From contig OX030955.1 of NCBI GenBank assembly GCA_943735955.1, positions 12,737,383 through 12,801,382 of the forward strand: 64,000 nt of DNA, read 5' to 3'. The stretch is from Piscicola geometra (lineage: Eukaryota > Annelida > Clitellata > Hirudinida > Piscicolidae). Positions 30,001 through 45,000 of this stretch are shown here, in pieces. The notes beneath the pieces were generated by a model, which was not told the origin of the DNA, ran no database searches, and saw only the letters and a list, made by a program, of their open reading frames with translations. Position 1 is the first letter of the stretch. Every line of letters begins with the position of its first letter. The position numbers and the translations under genes are program-made.

Positions 30001-33000
30001 ACTGCATCAACAACAGTGCCGACTACTGCATCAACAACAGTGCCGACTACTGCATCGACAACAGTGCCGACTATTGCATCAACTACAGTGCCGACTACTG
30101 CATCAACAACAGTGCCGACTACTGCATCGACAACAGTGCCGACTATTGCATCAACTACAGTGCCGACTACTGCATTAACTACAGTGCCGACTACTGCATC
30201 AACAACAGTGCCGACTACTGCATCGACAACAATACCAACTACTGCATCAACTACAGTGCCAATTACTACATCGACAACAGTGCCGACTACTGCATCGACA
30301 ACAGTGCCGACTACTGCATCAACTAAAGTGCCGACTACTGCATCAACAACAGTGCCGACTACAGCATCAACAACAGTGCCGACTACTGCATCGACAACAG
30401 TGCCGACTACTGCATCAACAACAGTGCCGACTACTGAATCGACAACAGTGCCGACCACTGCATTAACAACAGTGCCGACTACTGCATCGACAACAGTGCC
30501 GACCACTGCATTAACAACAGTGCCGACCACTGCATCAACAACAGTGCCGACTACTGCATCGACAACAGTGCCGACTATTGCATCAACTACAGTGCCGACT
30601 ACTGCATCGACAACAGTGCCGACCACTGCATTAACAACAGTGCCGACTACTGCATCGACAACAGTGCCGACTACAGCATCAACAACAGTGCCGACTACTG
30701 CATCGACAACAGTGCCGACTACTGCATCAACAACAGTGCCGACTACTGCATCGACAACAGTGCCGACCACTGCATTAACAACAGTGCCGACTACTGCATC
30801 GACAACAGTGCCGACTACTGCATCGACAACAGTGCCAAATACAGCATCAAGAACAGTGCCGACTACTACATCGACAACAGTGCCGACCACTGCATCGACA
30901 ACAGTGCCGAATACTGCATCAACAACAGTGCCGACTACTGCATCAAAAACAGTGCCGACTACTGCATCGACAACAATGCCTACTACTGCATCAACTACAG
31001 TGCCAACTAGTACATCGACAACAGTGCCGACTACTGCATCGACAACAGTGCCGACTATTGCATCAACAACAGTGCCGAGTACTGCATCAACAACAGTGCC
31101 GACAACTGCTTCAACAGCAGTGACGACTACTGCATCGACAACAGTGCCGACTACTGCATCAACAACAGTGCCGACTATTGCATCAACTACAGTGCCAACT
31201 ACTGCATCGACAACAGTGCCGACTACTGCATCGACAACAGTGCTGACTACTGCATCAACAACAGTGCCGACCACTGCATTAACAACAGTGCCGACTACTG
31301 CATCGACAACAGTGCCGACTACTGCATCGACAACAGTGCCAAATACAGCATCAAGAACAGTGCCGACTACTACATCGACAACAGTGCCGACCACTGCATC
31401 GACAACAGTGCCGAATACTGCATCAACAACAGTGCCGACTACTGCATCAAAAACAGTGCCGACTACTGCATCGACAACAATGCCTACTACTGCATCAACT
31501 ACAGTGCCAACTAGTACATCGACAACAGTGCCGACTACTGCATCGACAACAGTGCCGACTATTGCATCAACAACAGTGCCGAGTACTGCATCAACAACAG
31601 TGCCGACAACTGCTTCAACAGCAGTGACGACTACTGCATCGACAACAGTGCCGACTACTGCATCAACAACAGTGCCGACTATTGCATCAACTACAGTGCC
31701 AACTACTGCATCGACAACAGTGCCGACTACTGCATCGACAACAGTGCTGACTACTGCATCAACAACAGTGCCGACTACTGCATCGACAACAGTGCCGACT
31801 ACTGCATCAACAACAGTGCCGACTACTGCATCGACAACAGTGCCGACCACTGCATCAACAACATTGCCGACTAGTGCATCAACAGCAGTGACGACTACTG
31901 CATCGACAACAGTGCCGACTACTGCATCAACAACAGTGCCGACTATTGCATCAAATACAGTGCCAACTACTGCATCGACAACAGTGCCGACTACTGCATC
32001 GACAACAGTGCTGACTACTGCATCAACAACAGTGCCGACTACTGCATCAACAACAGTGCCGACTACTGCATCAACAACAGTGCCGACTACTGCATCAACA
32101 ACAGTGCCGACTACTGCATCAACAACAGTGCCGACTACTGCATCGACAACAGTGCCGACTATTGCATCAACTACAGTGCCGACTACTGCATCAACAACAG
32201 TGCCGACTACTGCATCGACAACAGTGCCGACTATTGCATCAACTACAGTGCCGACTACTGCATTAACTACAGTGCCGACTACTGCATCGACAACAATACC
32301 AACTACTGCATCAACTACAGTGCCAATTACTACATCGACAACAGTGCCGACTACTGCATCGACAACAGTGCCGACTACTGCATCAACTACAGTGCCGACT
32401 ACTGCATCAACAACAGTGCCGACTACAGCATCAACAACAGTGCCGACTACTGCATCGACAACAGTGCCGACTACTGCATCAACAACAGTGCCGACTACTG
32501 CATCGACAACAGTGCCGACCACTGCATTAACAACAGTGCCGACTACTGCATCGACAACAGTGCCGACCACTGCATTAACAACAGTGCCGACCACTGCATC
32601 AACAACAGTGCCGACTACTGCATCGACAACAGTGCCGACTATTGCATCAACTACAGTGCCGACTACTGCATCAACAACAGTGCCGACTACTGCATCGACA
32701 ACAGTGCCGACTATTGCATCATTTACAGTGCCGACTTCTGCATCGACAACAGTGCCGACTACTGCATCAACAACAGTGCCGACTCCTGCATCGACAACAG
32801 TGCTGACTACTGCATCAACAACAGTGCCGACTATTGCATCAACTTTAGTGCCAACTACTGCATCGACAACAGTGCCGACTACTGCATCGACAACAGTTCT
32901 GACTACTGCATCAACAACAGTGCCGACTACTGCATCAACAACAGTGCCGACTACTGCATCAACAACAGTGCCGACTACTGCATCAACAACAGTGCCGACC

Positions 33001-36000
33001 ACTGCATTATCAACAGTGCCGACTACTGCATCGACAACAGTGCCGACTACTGCATCAACAACAGTGCCGACTACTGCATCGACAACAGTGCCGACCACTG
33101 CATTAAAAACAGTGCCGACTACTGCATCGACAACAGTGCCGACTACAGCATCAACAACAGTGCCGACTACTGCATCGACAACATCGCCGACTACTGCATC
33201 AACAACAGTGCCGACTACTGCATCGACAACATCGCTGACTACTGCATCAACAACAGTGCCGACTACTGCATCAACAACAGTGCCGACTACTGCATCAACA
33301 ACAGTGCCGACTACTGCATCAACAACAGTGCCGACTACTGCATCAACAACAGTGCCGACTACTGCATCGACAACAGTGCCGACTATTGCATCAACTACAG
33401 TGCCGACTACTGCATCAACAACAGTGCCGACTACTGCATCGACAACAGTGCCGACTATTGCATCAACTACAGTGCCGACTACTGCATTAACTACAGTGCC
33501 GACTACTGCATCAACAACAGTGCCGACTACTGCATCGACAACAATACCAACTACTGCATCAACTACAGTGCCAATTACTACATCGACAACAGTGCCGACT
33601 ACTGCATCGACAACAGTGCCGACTACTGCATCAACTACAGTGCCGACTACTGCATCAACAACAGTGCCGACTACAGCATCAACAACAGTGCCGACTACTG
33701 CATCGACAACAGTGCCGACTACTGCATCAACAACAGTGCCGACTACTGCATCGACAACAGTGCCGACCACTGCATTAACAACAGTGCCGACTACTGCATC
33801 GACAACAGTGCCGACCACTGCATTAACAACAGTGCCGACCACTGCATCAACAACAGTGCCGACTACTGCATCGACAACAGTGCCGACTATTGCATCAACT
33901 ACAGTGCCGACTACTGCATCAACAACAGTGCCGACTATTGCATCGACAACAGTGCCGACTATTGCATCAACTACAGTGCCGACTACTGCATTAACTACAG
34001 TGCCGACTACTGCATCGACAACAATGCCAACTACTGCATCAACTACAGTGCCAATTACTACATCGACAACAGTGCCGACTACTGCATCGACAACAGTGCC
34101 GACTACTGCATCAACTACAGTGCCGACTACGGCATCGACAACAGTGCCGACTACTGCATCGACAACAGTGCTGACTACTGCATCGACAACAGTGCCGACT
34201 ATTGCATCAACTACAGTGCCGACTACTGCATCAACAACAGTGCCGACTACTGCATCGACAACAGTGCCGACAATTGCATCAACTACAGTGCCGACTACTG
34301 CATTAACTACAGTGCCGACTACTGCATCAACAACAGTGCCGACTACTGCATCGACAACAATACCAACTACTGCATCAACTACAGTGCCAATTACTACATC
34401 GACAACAGTGCCGACTACTGCATCGACAACAGTGCCGACTACTGCATCAACTACAGTGCCGACTACGGCATCGACAACAGTGCCGACTACTGCATCGACA
34501 ACAGTGCTGACTACTGCATCGACAACAGTGCCGACTATTGCATCAACTACAGTGCCGACTTCTGCATCGACAACAGTGCCGACTACTGCATCAACAACAG
34601 TGCCGACTCCTGCATCGACAACAGTTCTGACTACTGCATCAACAACAGTGCCGACTATTGCATCAACTTTAGTGCCAACTACTGCATCGACAACAGTGCC
34701 GACTACTGCATCGACAACAGTTCTGACTACTGCATCAACAACAGTGCCGACTACTGCATCAACAACAGTGCCGACTACTGCATCAACAACAGTGCCGACT
34801 ACTGCATCAACAACAGTGCCGACCACTGCATTATCAACAGTGCCGACTACTGCATCGACAACAGTGCCGACTACTGCATCAACAACAGTGCCGACTACTG
34901 CATCGACAACAGTGCCGACCACTGCATTAACAACAGTGCCGACTACTGCATCGACAACAGTGCCGACTACAGCATCAACAACAGTGCCGACTACTGCATC
35001 GACAACATCGCCGACTACTGCATCAACAACAGTGCCGACTACTGCATCGACAACATCGCTGACTACTGCATCAACAACAGTGCCGACTACTGCATCAACA
35101 ACAGTGCCGACTACTGCATCAACAACAGTGCCGACTACTGCATCAACAACAGTGCCGACTACTGCATCAACAACAGTGCCGACTACTGCATCGACAACAG
35201 TGCCGACTATTGCATCAACTACAGTGCCGACTACTGCATCAACAACAGTGCCGACTACTGCATCGACAACAGTGCCGACTATTGCATCAACTACAGTGCC
35301 GACTACTGCATTAACTACAGTGCCGACTACTGCATCAACAACAGTGCCGACTACTGCATCGACAACAATACCAACTACTGCATCAACTACAGTGCTAATT
35401 ACTACATCGACAACAGTGCCGACTACTGCATCGACAACAGTGCCGACTACTGCATCAACTACAGTGCCGACTACTGCATCAACAACAGTGCCGACTACAG
35501 CATCAACAACAGTGCCGACTACTGCATCGACAACAGTGCCGACTACTGCATCAACAACAGTGCCGACTACTGCATCGACAACAGTGCCGACCACTGCATT
35601 AACAACAGTGCCGACTACTGCATCGACAACAGTGCCGACCACTGCATTAACAACAGTGCCGACCACTGCATCAACAACAGTGCCGACTACTGCATCGACA
35701 ACAGTGCCGACTATTGCATCAACTACAGTGCCGACTACTGCATCAACAACAGTGCCGACTACTGCATCGACAACAGTGCCGACTATTGCATCAACTACAG
35801 TGCCGACTACTGCATTAACTACAGTGCCGACTACTGCATCAACAACAGTGCCGACTACTGCATCGACAACAATGCCAACTACTGCATCAACTACAGTGCC
35901 AATTACTACATCGACAACAGTGCCGACTACTGCATCGACAACAGTGCCGACTACTGCATCAACTACAGTGCCGACTACGGCATCGACAACAGTGCCGACT

Positions 36001-39000
36001 ACTGCATCGACAACAGTGCTGACTACTGCATCGACAACAGTGCCGACTATTGCATCAACTACAGTGCCGACTACTGCATCAACAACAGTGCCGACTACTG
36101 CATCGACAACAGTGCCGACAATTGCATCAACTACAGTGCCGACTACTGCATTAACTACAGTGCCGACTACTGCATCAACAACAGTGCCGACTACTGCATC
36201 GACAACAATACCAACTACTGCATCAACTACAGTGCCAATTACTACATCGACAACAGTGCCGACTACTGCATCGACAACAGTGCCGACTACTGCATCAACT
36301 ACAGTGCCGACTACTGCATCAACAACAGTGCCGACTACAGCATCAACAACAGTGCCGACTACTGCATCGACAACAGTGCCGACTACTGCATCAACAACAG
36401 TGCCGACTACTGCATCGACAACAGTGCCGACCACTGCATTAACAACAGTGCCGACTACTGCATCGACAACAGTGCCGACCACTGCATTAACAACAGTGCC
36501 GACCACTGCATCAACAACAGTGCCGACTACTGCATCGACAACAGTGCCGACTATTGCATCAACTACAGTGCCGACTACTGCATCAACAACAGTGCCGACT
36601 ACTGCATCGACAACAGTGCCGACTATTGCATCAACTACAGTGCCGACTACTGCATTAACTACAGTGCCGACTACTGCATCAACAACAGTGCCGACTACTG
36701 CATCGACAACAATGCCAACTACTGCATCAACTACAGTGCCAATTACTACATCGACAACAGTGCCGACTACTGCATCGACAACAGTGCCGACTACTGCATC
36801 AACTACAGTGCCGACTACGGCATCGACAACAGTGCCGACTACTGCATCGACAACAGTGCTGACTACTGCATCGACAACAGTGCCGACTATTGCATCAACT
36901 ACAGTGCCGACTTCTGCATCGACAACAGTGCCGACTACTGCATCAACAACAGTGCCGACTCCTGCATCGACAACAGTGCTGACTACTGCATCAACAACAG
37001 TGCCGACTATTGCATCAACTTTAGTGCCAACTACTGCATCGACAACAGTGCCGACTACTGCATCGACAACAGTTCTGACTACTGCATCAACAACAGTGCC
37101 GACTACTGCATCAACAACAGTGCCGACTACTGCATCAACAACAGTGCCGACTACTGCATCAACAACAGTGCCGACCACTGCATTATCAACAGTGCCGACT
37201 ACTGCATCGACAACAGTGCCGACTACTGCATCAACAACAGTGCCGACTACTGCATCAACAACAGTGCCGACTACTGCATCAACAACAGTGCCGACTACTG
37301 CATCAACAACAGTGCCGACTACTGCATCGACAACAGTGCCGACTATTGCATCAACTACAGTGCCGACTACTGCATCAACAACAGTGCCGACTACTGCATC
37401 GACAACAGTGCCGACTCTTGCATCAACTACAGTGCCGACTACTGCATTAACTACAGTGCCGACTACTGCATCAACAACAGTGCCGACTACTGCATCGACA
37501 ACAATACCAACTACTGCATCAACTACAGTGCCAATTACTACATCGACAACAGTGCCGACTACTGCATCGACAACAGTGCCGACTACTGCATCAACTACAG
37601 TGCCGACTACTGCATCAACAACAGTGCCGACTACAGCATCAACAACAGTGCCGACTACTGCATCGACAACAGTGCCGACTACTGCATCAACAACAGTGCC
37701 GACTACTGCATCGACAACAGTGCCGACCACTGCATTAACAACAGTGCCGACTACTGCATCGACAACAGTGCCGACCACTGCATTAACAACAGTGCCGACC
37801 ACTGCATCAACAACAGTGCCGACTACTGCATCGACAACAGTGCCGACTATTGCATCAACTACAGTGCCGACTACTGCATCAACAACAGTGCCGACTACTG
37901 CATCGACAACAGTGCCGACTATTGCATCAACTACAGTGCCGACTACTGCATTAACTACAGTGCCGACTACTGCATCAACAACAGTGCCGACTACTGCATC
38001 GACAACAATGCCAACTACTGCATCAACTACAGTGCCAATTACTACATCGACAACAGTGCCGACTACTGCATCGACAACAGTGCCGACTACTGCATCAACT
38101 ACAGTGCCGACTACGGCATCGACAACAGTGCCGACTACTGCATCGACAACAGTGCTGACTACTGCATCGACAACAGTGCCGACTATTGCATCAACTACAG
38201 TGCCGACTTCTGCATCGACAACAGTGCTGACTACTGCATCAACAACAGTGCCGACTCCTGCATCGACAACAGTGCTGACTACTGCATCAACAACAGTGCC
38301 GACTATTGCATCAACTTTAGTGCCAACTACTGCATCGACAACAGTGCCGACTACTGCATCGACAACAGTTCTGACTACTGCATCAACAACAGTGCCGACT
38401 ACTGCATCAACAACAGTGCCGACTACTGCATCAACAACAGTGCCGACTACTGCATCAACAACAGTGCCGACCACTGCATTATCAACAGTGCCGACTACTG
38501 CATCGACAACAGTGCCGACTACTGCATCAACAACAGTGCCGACTACTGCATCGACAACAGTGCCGACCACTGCATTAACAACAGTGCCGACTACTGCATC
38601 GACAACAGTGCCGACTACAGCATCAACAACAGTGCCGACTACTGCATCGACAACATCGCTGACTACTGCATCAACAACAGTGCCGACTACTGCATCAACA
38701 ACAGTGCCGACTACTGCATCAACAACAGTGCCGACTACTGCATCAACAACAGTGCCGACTACTGCATCAACAACAGTGCCGACTACTGCATCGACAACAG
38801 TGCCGACTATTGCATCAACTACAGTGCCGACTACTGCATCAACAACAGTGCCGACTACTGCATCGACAACAGTGCCGACTATTGCATCAACTACAGTGCC
38901 GACTACTGCATTAACTACAGTGCCGACTACTGCATCAACAACAGTGCCGACTACTGCATCGACAACAATACCAACTACTGCATCAACTACAGTGCCAATT

Positions 39001-42000
39001 ACTACATCGACAACAGTGCCGACTACTGCATCGACAACAGTGCCGACTACTGCATCAACTACAGTGCCGACTACTGCATCAACAACAGTGCCGACTACAG
39101 CATCAACAACAGTGCCGACTGCTGCATCGACAACAGTGCCGACTACTGCATCAACAACAGTGCCGACTACTGCATCGACAACAGTGCCGACCACTGCATT
39201 AACAACAGTGCCGACTACTGCATCGACAACAGTGCCGACCACTGCATTAACAACAGTGCCGACCACTGCATCAACAACAGTGCCGACTACTGCATCGACA
39301 ACAGTGCCGACTATTGCATCAACTACAGTGCCGACTACTGCATCAACAACAGTGCCGACTACTGCATCGACAACAGTGCCGACTATTGCATCAACTACAG
39401 TGCCGACTACTGCATTAACTACAGTGCCGACTACTGCATCAACAACAGTGCCGACTACTGCATCGACAACAATGCCAACTACTGCATCAACTACAGTGCC
39501 AATTACTACATCGACAACAGTGCCGACTACTGCATCGACAACAGTGCCGACTACTGCATCAACTACAGTGCCGACTACGGCATCGACAACAGTGCCGACT
39601 ACTGCATCGACAACAGTGCTGACTACTGCATCGACAACAGTGCCGACTATTGCATCAACTACAGTGCCGACTTCTGCATCGACAACAGTGCCGACTACTG
39701 CATCAACAACAGTGCCGACTCCTGCATCGACAACAGTGCTGACTACTGCATCAACAACAGTGCCGACTATTGCATCAACTTTAGTGCCAACTACTGCATC
39801 GACAACAGTGCCGACTACTGCATCGACAACAGTTCTGACTACTGCATCAACAACAGTGCCGACTACTGCATCAACAACAGTGCCGACTACTGCATCAACA
39901 ACAGTGCCGACTACTGCATCAACAACAGTGCCGACCACTGCATTATCAACAGTGCCGACTACTGCATCGACAACAGTGCCGACTACTGCATCAACAACAG
40001 TGCCGACTACTGCATCAACAACAGTGCCGACCACTGCATTAACAACAGTGCCGACTACTGCATCGACAACAGTGCCGACTACAGCATCAACAACAGTGCC
40101 GACTACTGCATCGACAACATCGCCGACTACTGCATCAACAGCACTGACGACTACTGCATCGACAACAGTGCCGACTACTGCATCAACAACAGTGCCGACT
40201 ACGGCATCGACAACAGTGCCGACTACTGCATCAACAACAGTGCCGACTACTGCATCGACAACAGTGCTGACTACTGCATCGACAACAGTGCCGACTATTG
40301 CATCAACTACAGTGCCGACTTCTGCATCGACAACAGTGCCGACTACTGCATCAACAACAGTGCCGACTACTGCATTAACTACAGTGCCGACTACTGCATC
40401 AACAACAGTGCCGACTACTGCATCGACAACAATACCAACTACTGCATCAACTACAGTGCCAATTACTACATCGACAACAGTGCCGACTACTGCATCGACA
40501 ACAGTGCCGACTACTGCATCAACTACAGTGCCGACTACTGCATCAACAACAGTGCCGACTACAGCATCAACAACAGTGCCGACTACTGCATTAACTACAG
40601 TGCCGACTACTGCATCAACAACAGTGCCGACTACTGCATCGACAACAATACCAACTACTGCATCAACTACAGTGCCAATTACTACATCGACAACAGTGCC
40701 GACTACTGCATCAACAACAGTGCCGACTACTGCATCGACAACAGTGCCGACCACTGCATTAACAACAGTGCCGACTACTGCATCGACAACAGTGCCGACC
40801 ACTGCATTAACAACAGTGCCGACCACTGCATCAACAACAGTGCCGACTACTGCATCGACAACAGTGCCGACTATTGCATCAACTACAGTGCCGACTACGG
40901 CATCGACAACAGTGCCGACTACTGCATCGACAACAGTGCTGACTACTGCATCGACAACAGTGCCGACTATTGCATCAACTACAGTGCCGACTTCTGCATC
41001 GACAACAGTGCCGACTACTGCATCAACAACAGTGCCGACTCCTGCATCGACAACAGTGCTGACTACTGCATCAACAACAGTGCCGACTATTGCATCAACT
41101 TTAGTGCCAACTACTGCATCGACAACAGTGCCGACTACTGCATCGACAACAGTTCTGACTACTGCATCAACAACAGTGCCGACTACTGCATCAACAACAG
41201 TGCCGACTACTGCATCAACAACAGTGCCGACTACTGCATCAACAACAGTGCCGACCACTGCATTATCAACAGTGCCGACTACTGCATCGACAACAGTGCC
41301 GACTACTGCATCAACAACAGTGCCGACTACTGCATCGACAACAGTGCCGACCACTGCATTAACAACAGTGCCGACTACTGCATCGACAACAGTGCCGACT
41401 ACAGCATCAACAACAGTGCCGACTACTGCATCGACAACATCGCCGACTACTGCATCAACAACAGTGCCGACTACTGCATCGACAACATCGCTGACTACTG
41501 CATCAACAACAGTGCCGACTACTGCATCAACAACAGTGCCGACTACTGCATCAACAACAGTGCCGACTACTGCATCAACAACAGTGCCGACTACTGCATC
41601 AACAACAGTGCCGACTACTGCATCGACAACAGTGCCGACTATTGCATCAACTACAGTGCCGACTACTGCATCAACAACAGTGCCGACTACTGCATCGACA
41701 ACAGTGCCGACTCTTGCATCAACTACAGTGCCGACTACTGCATTAACTACAGTGCCGACTACTGCATCAACAACAGTGCCGACTACTGCATCGACAACAA
41801 TACCAACTACTGCATCAACTACAGTGCCAATTACTACATCGACAACAGTGCCGACTACTGCATCGACAACAGTGCCGACTACTGCATCAACTACAGTGCC
41901 GACTACTGCATCAACAACAGTGCCGACTACAGCATCAACAACAGTGCCGACTACTGCATCGACAACAGTGCCGACTACTGCATCAACAACAGTGCCGACT

Positions 42001-45000
42001 ACTGCATCGACAACAGTGCCGACCACTGCATTAACAACAGTGCCGACTACTGCATCGACAACAGTGCCGACCACTGCATTAACAACAGTGCCGACCACTG
42101 CATCAACAACAGTGCCGACTACTGCATCGACAACAGTGCCGACTATTGCATCAACTACAGTGCCGACTACTGCATCAACAACAGTGCCGACTACTGCATC
42201 GACAACAGTGCCGACTATTGCATCAACTACAGTGCCGACTACTGCATTAACTACAGTGCCGACTACTGCATCAACAACAGTGCCGACTACTGCATCGACA
42301 ACAATGCCAACTACTGCATCAACTACAGTGCCAATTACTACATCGACAACAGTGCCGACTACTGCATCGACAACAGTGCCGACTACTGCATCAACTACAG
42401 TGCCGACTACGGCATCGACAACAGTGCCGACTACTGCATCGACAACAGTGCTGACTACTGCATCGACAACAGTGCCGACTATTGCATCAACTACAGTGCC
42501 GACTTCTGCATCGACAACAGTGCCGACTACTGCATCAACAACAGTGCCGACTCCTGCATCGACAACAGTGCTGACTACTGCATCAACAACAGTGCCGACT
42601 ATTGCATCAACTTTAGTGCCAACTACTGCATCGACAACAGTGCCGACTACTGCATCGACAACAGTTCTGACTACTGCATCAACAACAGTGCCGACTACTG
42701 CATCAACAACAGTGCCGACTACTGCATCAACAACAGTGCCGACTACTACATCAACAACAGTGCCGACCACTGCATTATCAACAGTGCCGACTACTGCATC
42801 GACAACAGTGCCGACTACTGCATCAACAACAGTGCCGACTACTGCATCGACAACAGTGCCGACCACTGCATTAACAACAGTGCCGACTACTGCATCGACA
42901 ACAGTGCCGACTACAGCATCAACAACAGTGCCGACTACTGCATCGACAACATCGCTGACTACTGCATCAACAACAGTGCCGACTACTGCATCAACAACAG
43001 TGCCGACTACTGCATCAACAACAGTGCCGACTACTGCATCAACAACAGTGCCGACTACTGCATCAACAACAGTGCCGACTACTGCATCGACAACAGTGCC
43101 GACTATTGCATCAACTACAGTGCCGACTACTGCATCAACAACAGTGCCGACTACTGCATCGACAACAGTGCCGACTATTGCATCAACTACAGTGCCGACT
43201 ACTGCATTAACTACAGTGCCGACTACTGCATCAACAACAGTGCCGACTACTGCATCGACAACAATACCAACTACTGCATCAACTACAGTGCCAATTACTA
43301 CATCGACAACAGTGCCGACTACTGCATCGACAACAGTGCCGACTACTGCATCAACTACAGTGCCGACTACTGCATCAACAACAGTGCCGACTACAGCATC
43401 AACAACAGTGCCGACTACTGCATCGACAACAGTGCCGACTACTGCATCAACAACAGTGCCGACTACTGCATCGACAACAGTGCCGACCACTGCATTAACA
43501 ACAGTGCCGACTACTGCATCGACAACAGTGCCGACCACTGCATTAACAACAGTGCCGACCACTGCATCAACAACAGTGCCGACTACTGCATCGACAACAG
43601 TGCCGACTATTGCATCAACTACAGTGCCGACTACTGCATCAACAACAGTGCCGACTACTGCATCGACAACAGTGCCGACTATTGCATCAACTACAGTGCC
43701 GACTACTGCATTAACTACAGTGCCGACTACTGCATCAACAACAGTGCCGACTACTGCATCGACAACAATGCCAACTACTGCATCAACTACAGTGCCAATT
43801 ACTACATCGACAACAGTGCCGACTACTGCATCGACAACAGTGCCGACTACTGCATCAACTACAGTGCCGACTACGGCATCGACAACAGTGCCGACTACTG
43901 CATCGACAACAGTGCTGACTACTGCATCGACAACAGTGCCGACTATTGCATCAACTACAGTGCCGACTTCTGCATCGACAACAGTGCCGACTACTGCATC
44001 AACAACAGTGCCGACTCCTGCATCGACAACAGTGCTGACTACTGCATCAACAACAGTGCCGACTATTGCATCAACTTTAGTGCCAACTACTGCATCGACA
44101 ACAGTGCCGACTACTGCATCGACAACAGTTCTGACTACTGCATCAACAACAGTGCCGACTACTGCATCAACAACAGTGCCGACTACTGCATCAACAACAG
44201 TGCCGACTACTGCATCAACAACAGTGCCGACCACTGCATTATCAACAGTGCCGACTACTGCATCGACAACAGTGCCGACTACTGCATCAACAACAGTGCC
44301 GACTACTGCATCGACAACAGTGCCGACCACTGCATTAACAACAGTGCCGACTACTGCATCGACAACAGTGCCGACTACAGCATCAACAACAGTGCCGACT
44401 ACTGCATCGACAACATCGCCGACTACTGCATCAACAGCACTGACGACTACTGCATCGACAACAGTGCCGACTACTGCATCAACAACAGTGCCGACTACGG
44501 CATCGACAACAGTGCCGACTACTGCATCAACAACAGTGCCGACTACTGCATCGACAACAGTGCTGACTACTGCATCGACAACAGTGCCGACTATTGCATC
44601 AACTACAGTGCCGACTTCTGCATCGACAACAGTGCCGACTACTGCATCAACAACAGTGCCGACTACTGCATTAACTACAGTGCCGACTACTGCATCAACA
44701 ACAGTGCCGACTACTGCATCGACAACAATACCAACTACTGCATCAACTACAGTGCCAATTACTACATCGACAACAGTGCCGACTACTGCATCGACAACAG
44801 TGCCGACTACTGCATCAACTACAGTGCCGACTACTGCATCAACAACAGTGCCGACTACAGCATCAACAACAGTGCCGACTACTGCATTAACTACAGTGCC
44901 GACTACTGCATCAACAACAGTGCCGACTACTGCATCGACAACAATACCAACTACTGCATCAACTACAGTGCCAATTACTACATCGACAACAGTGCCGACT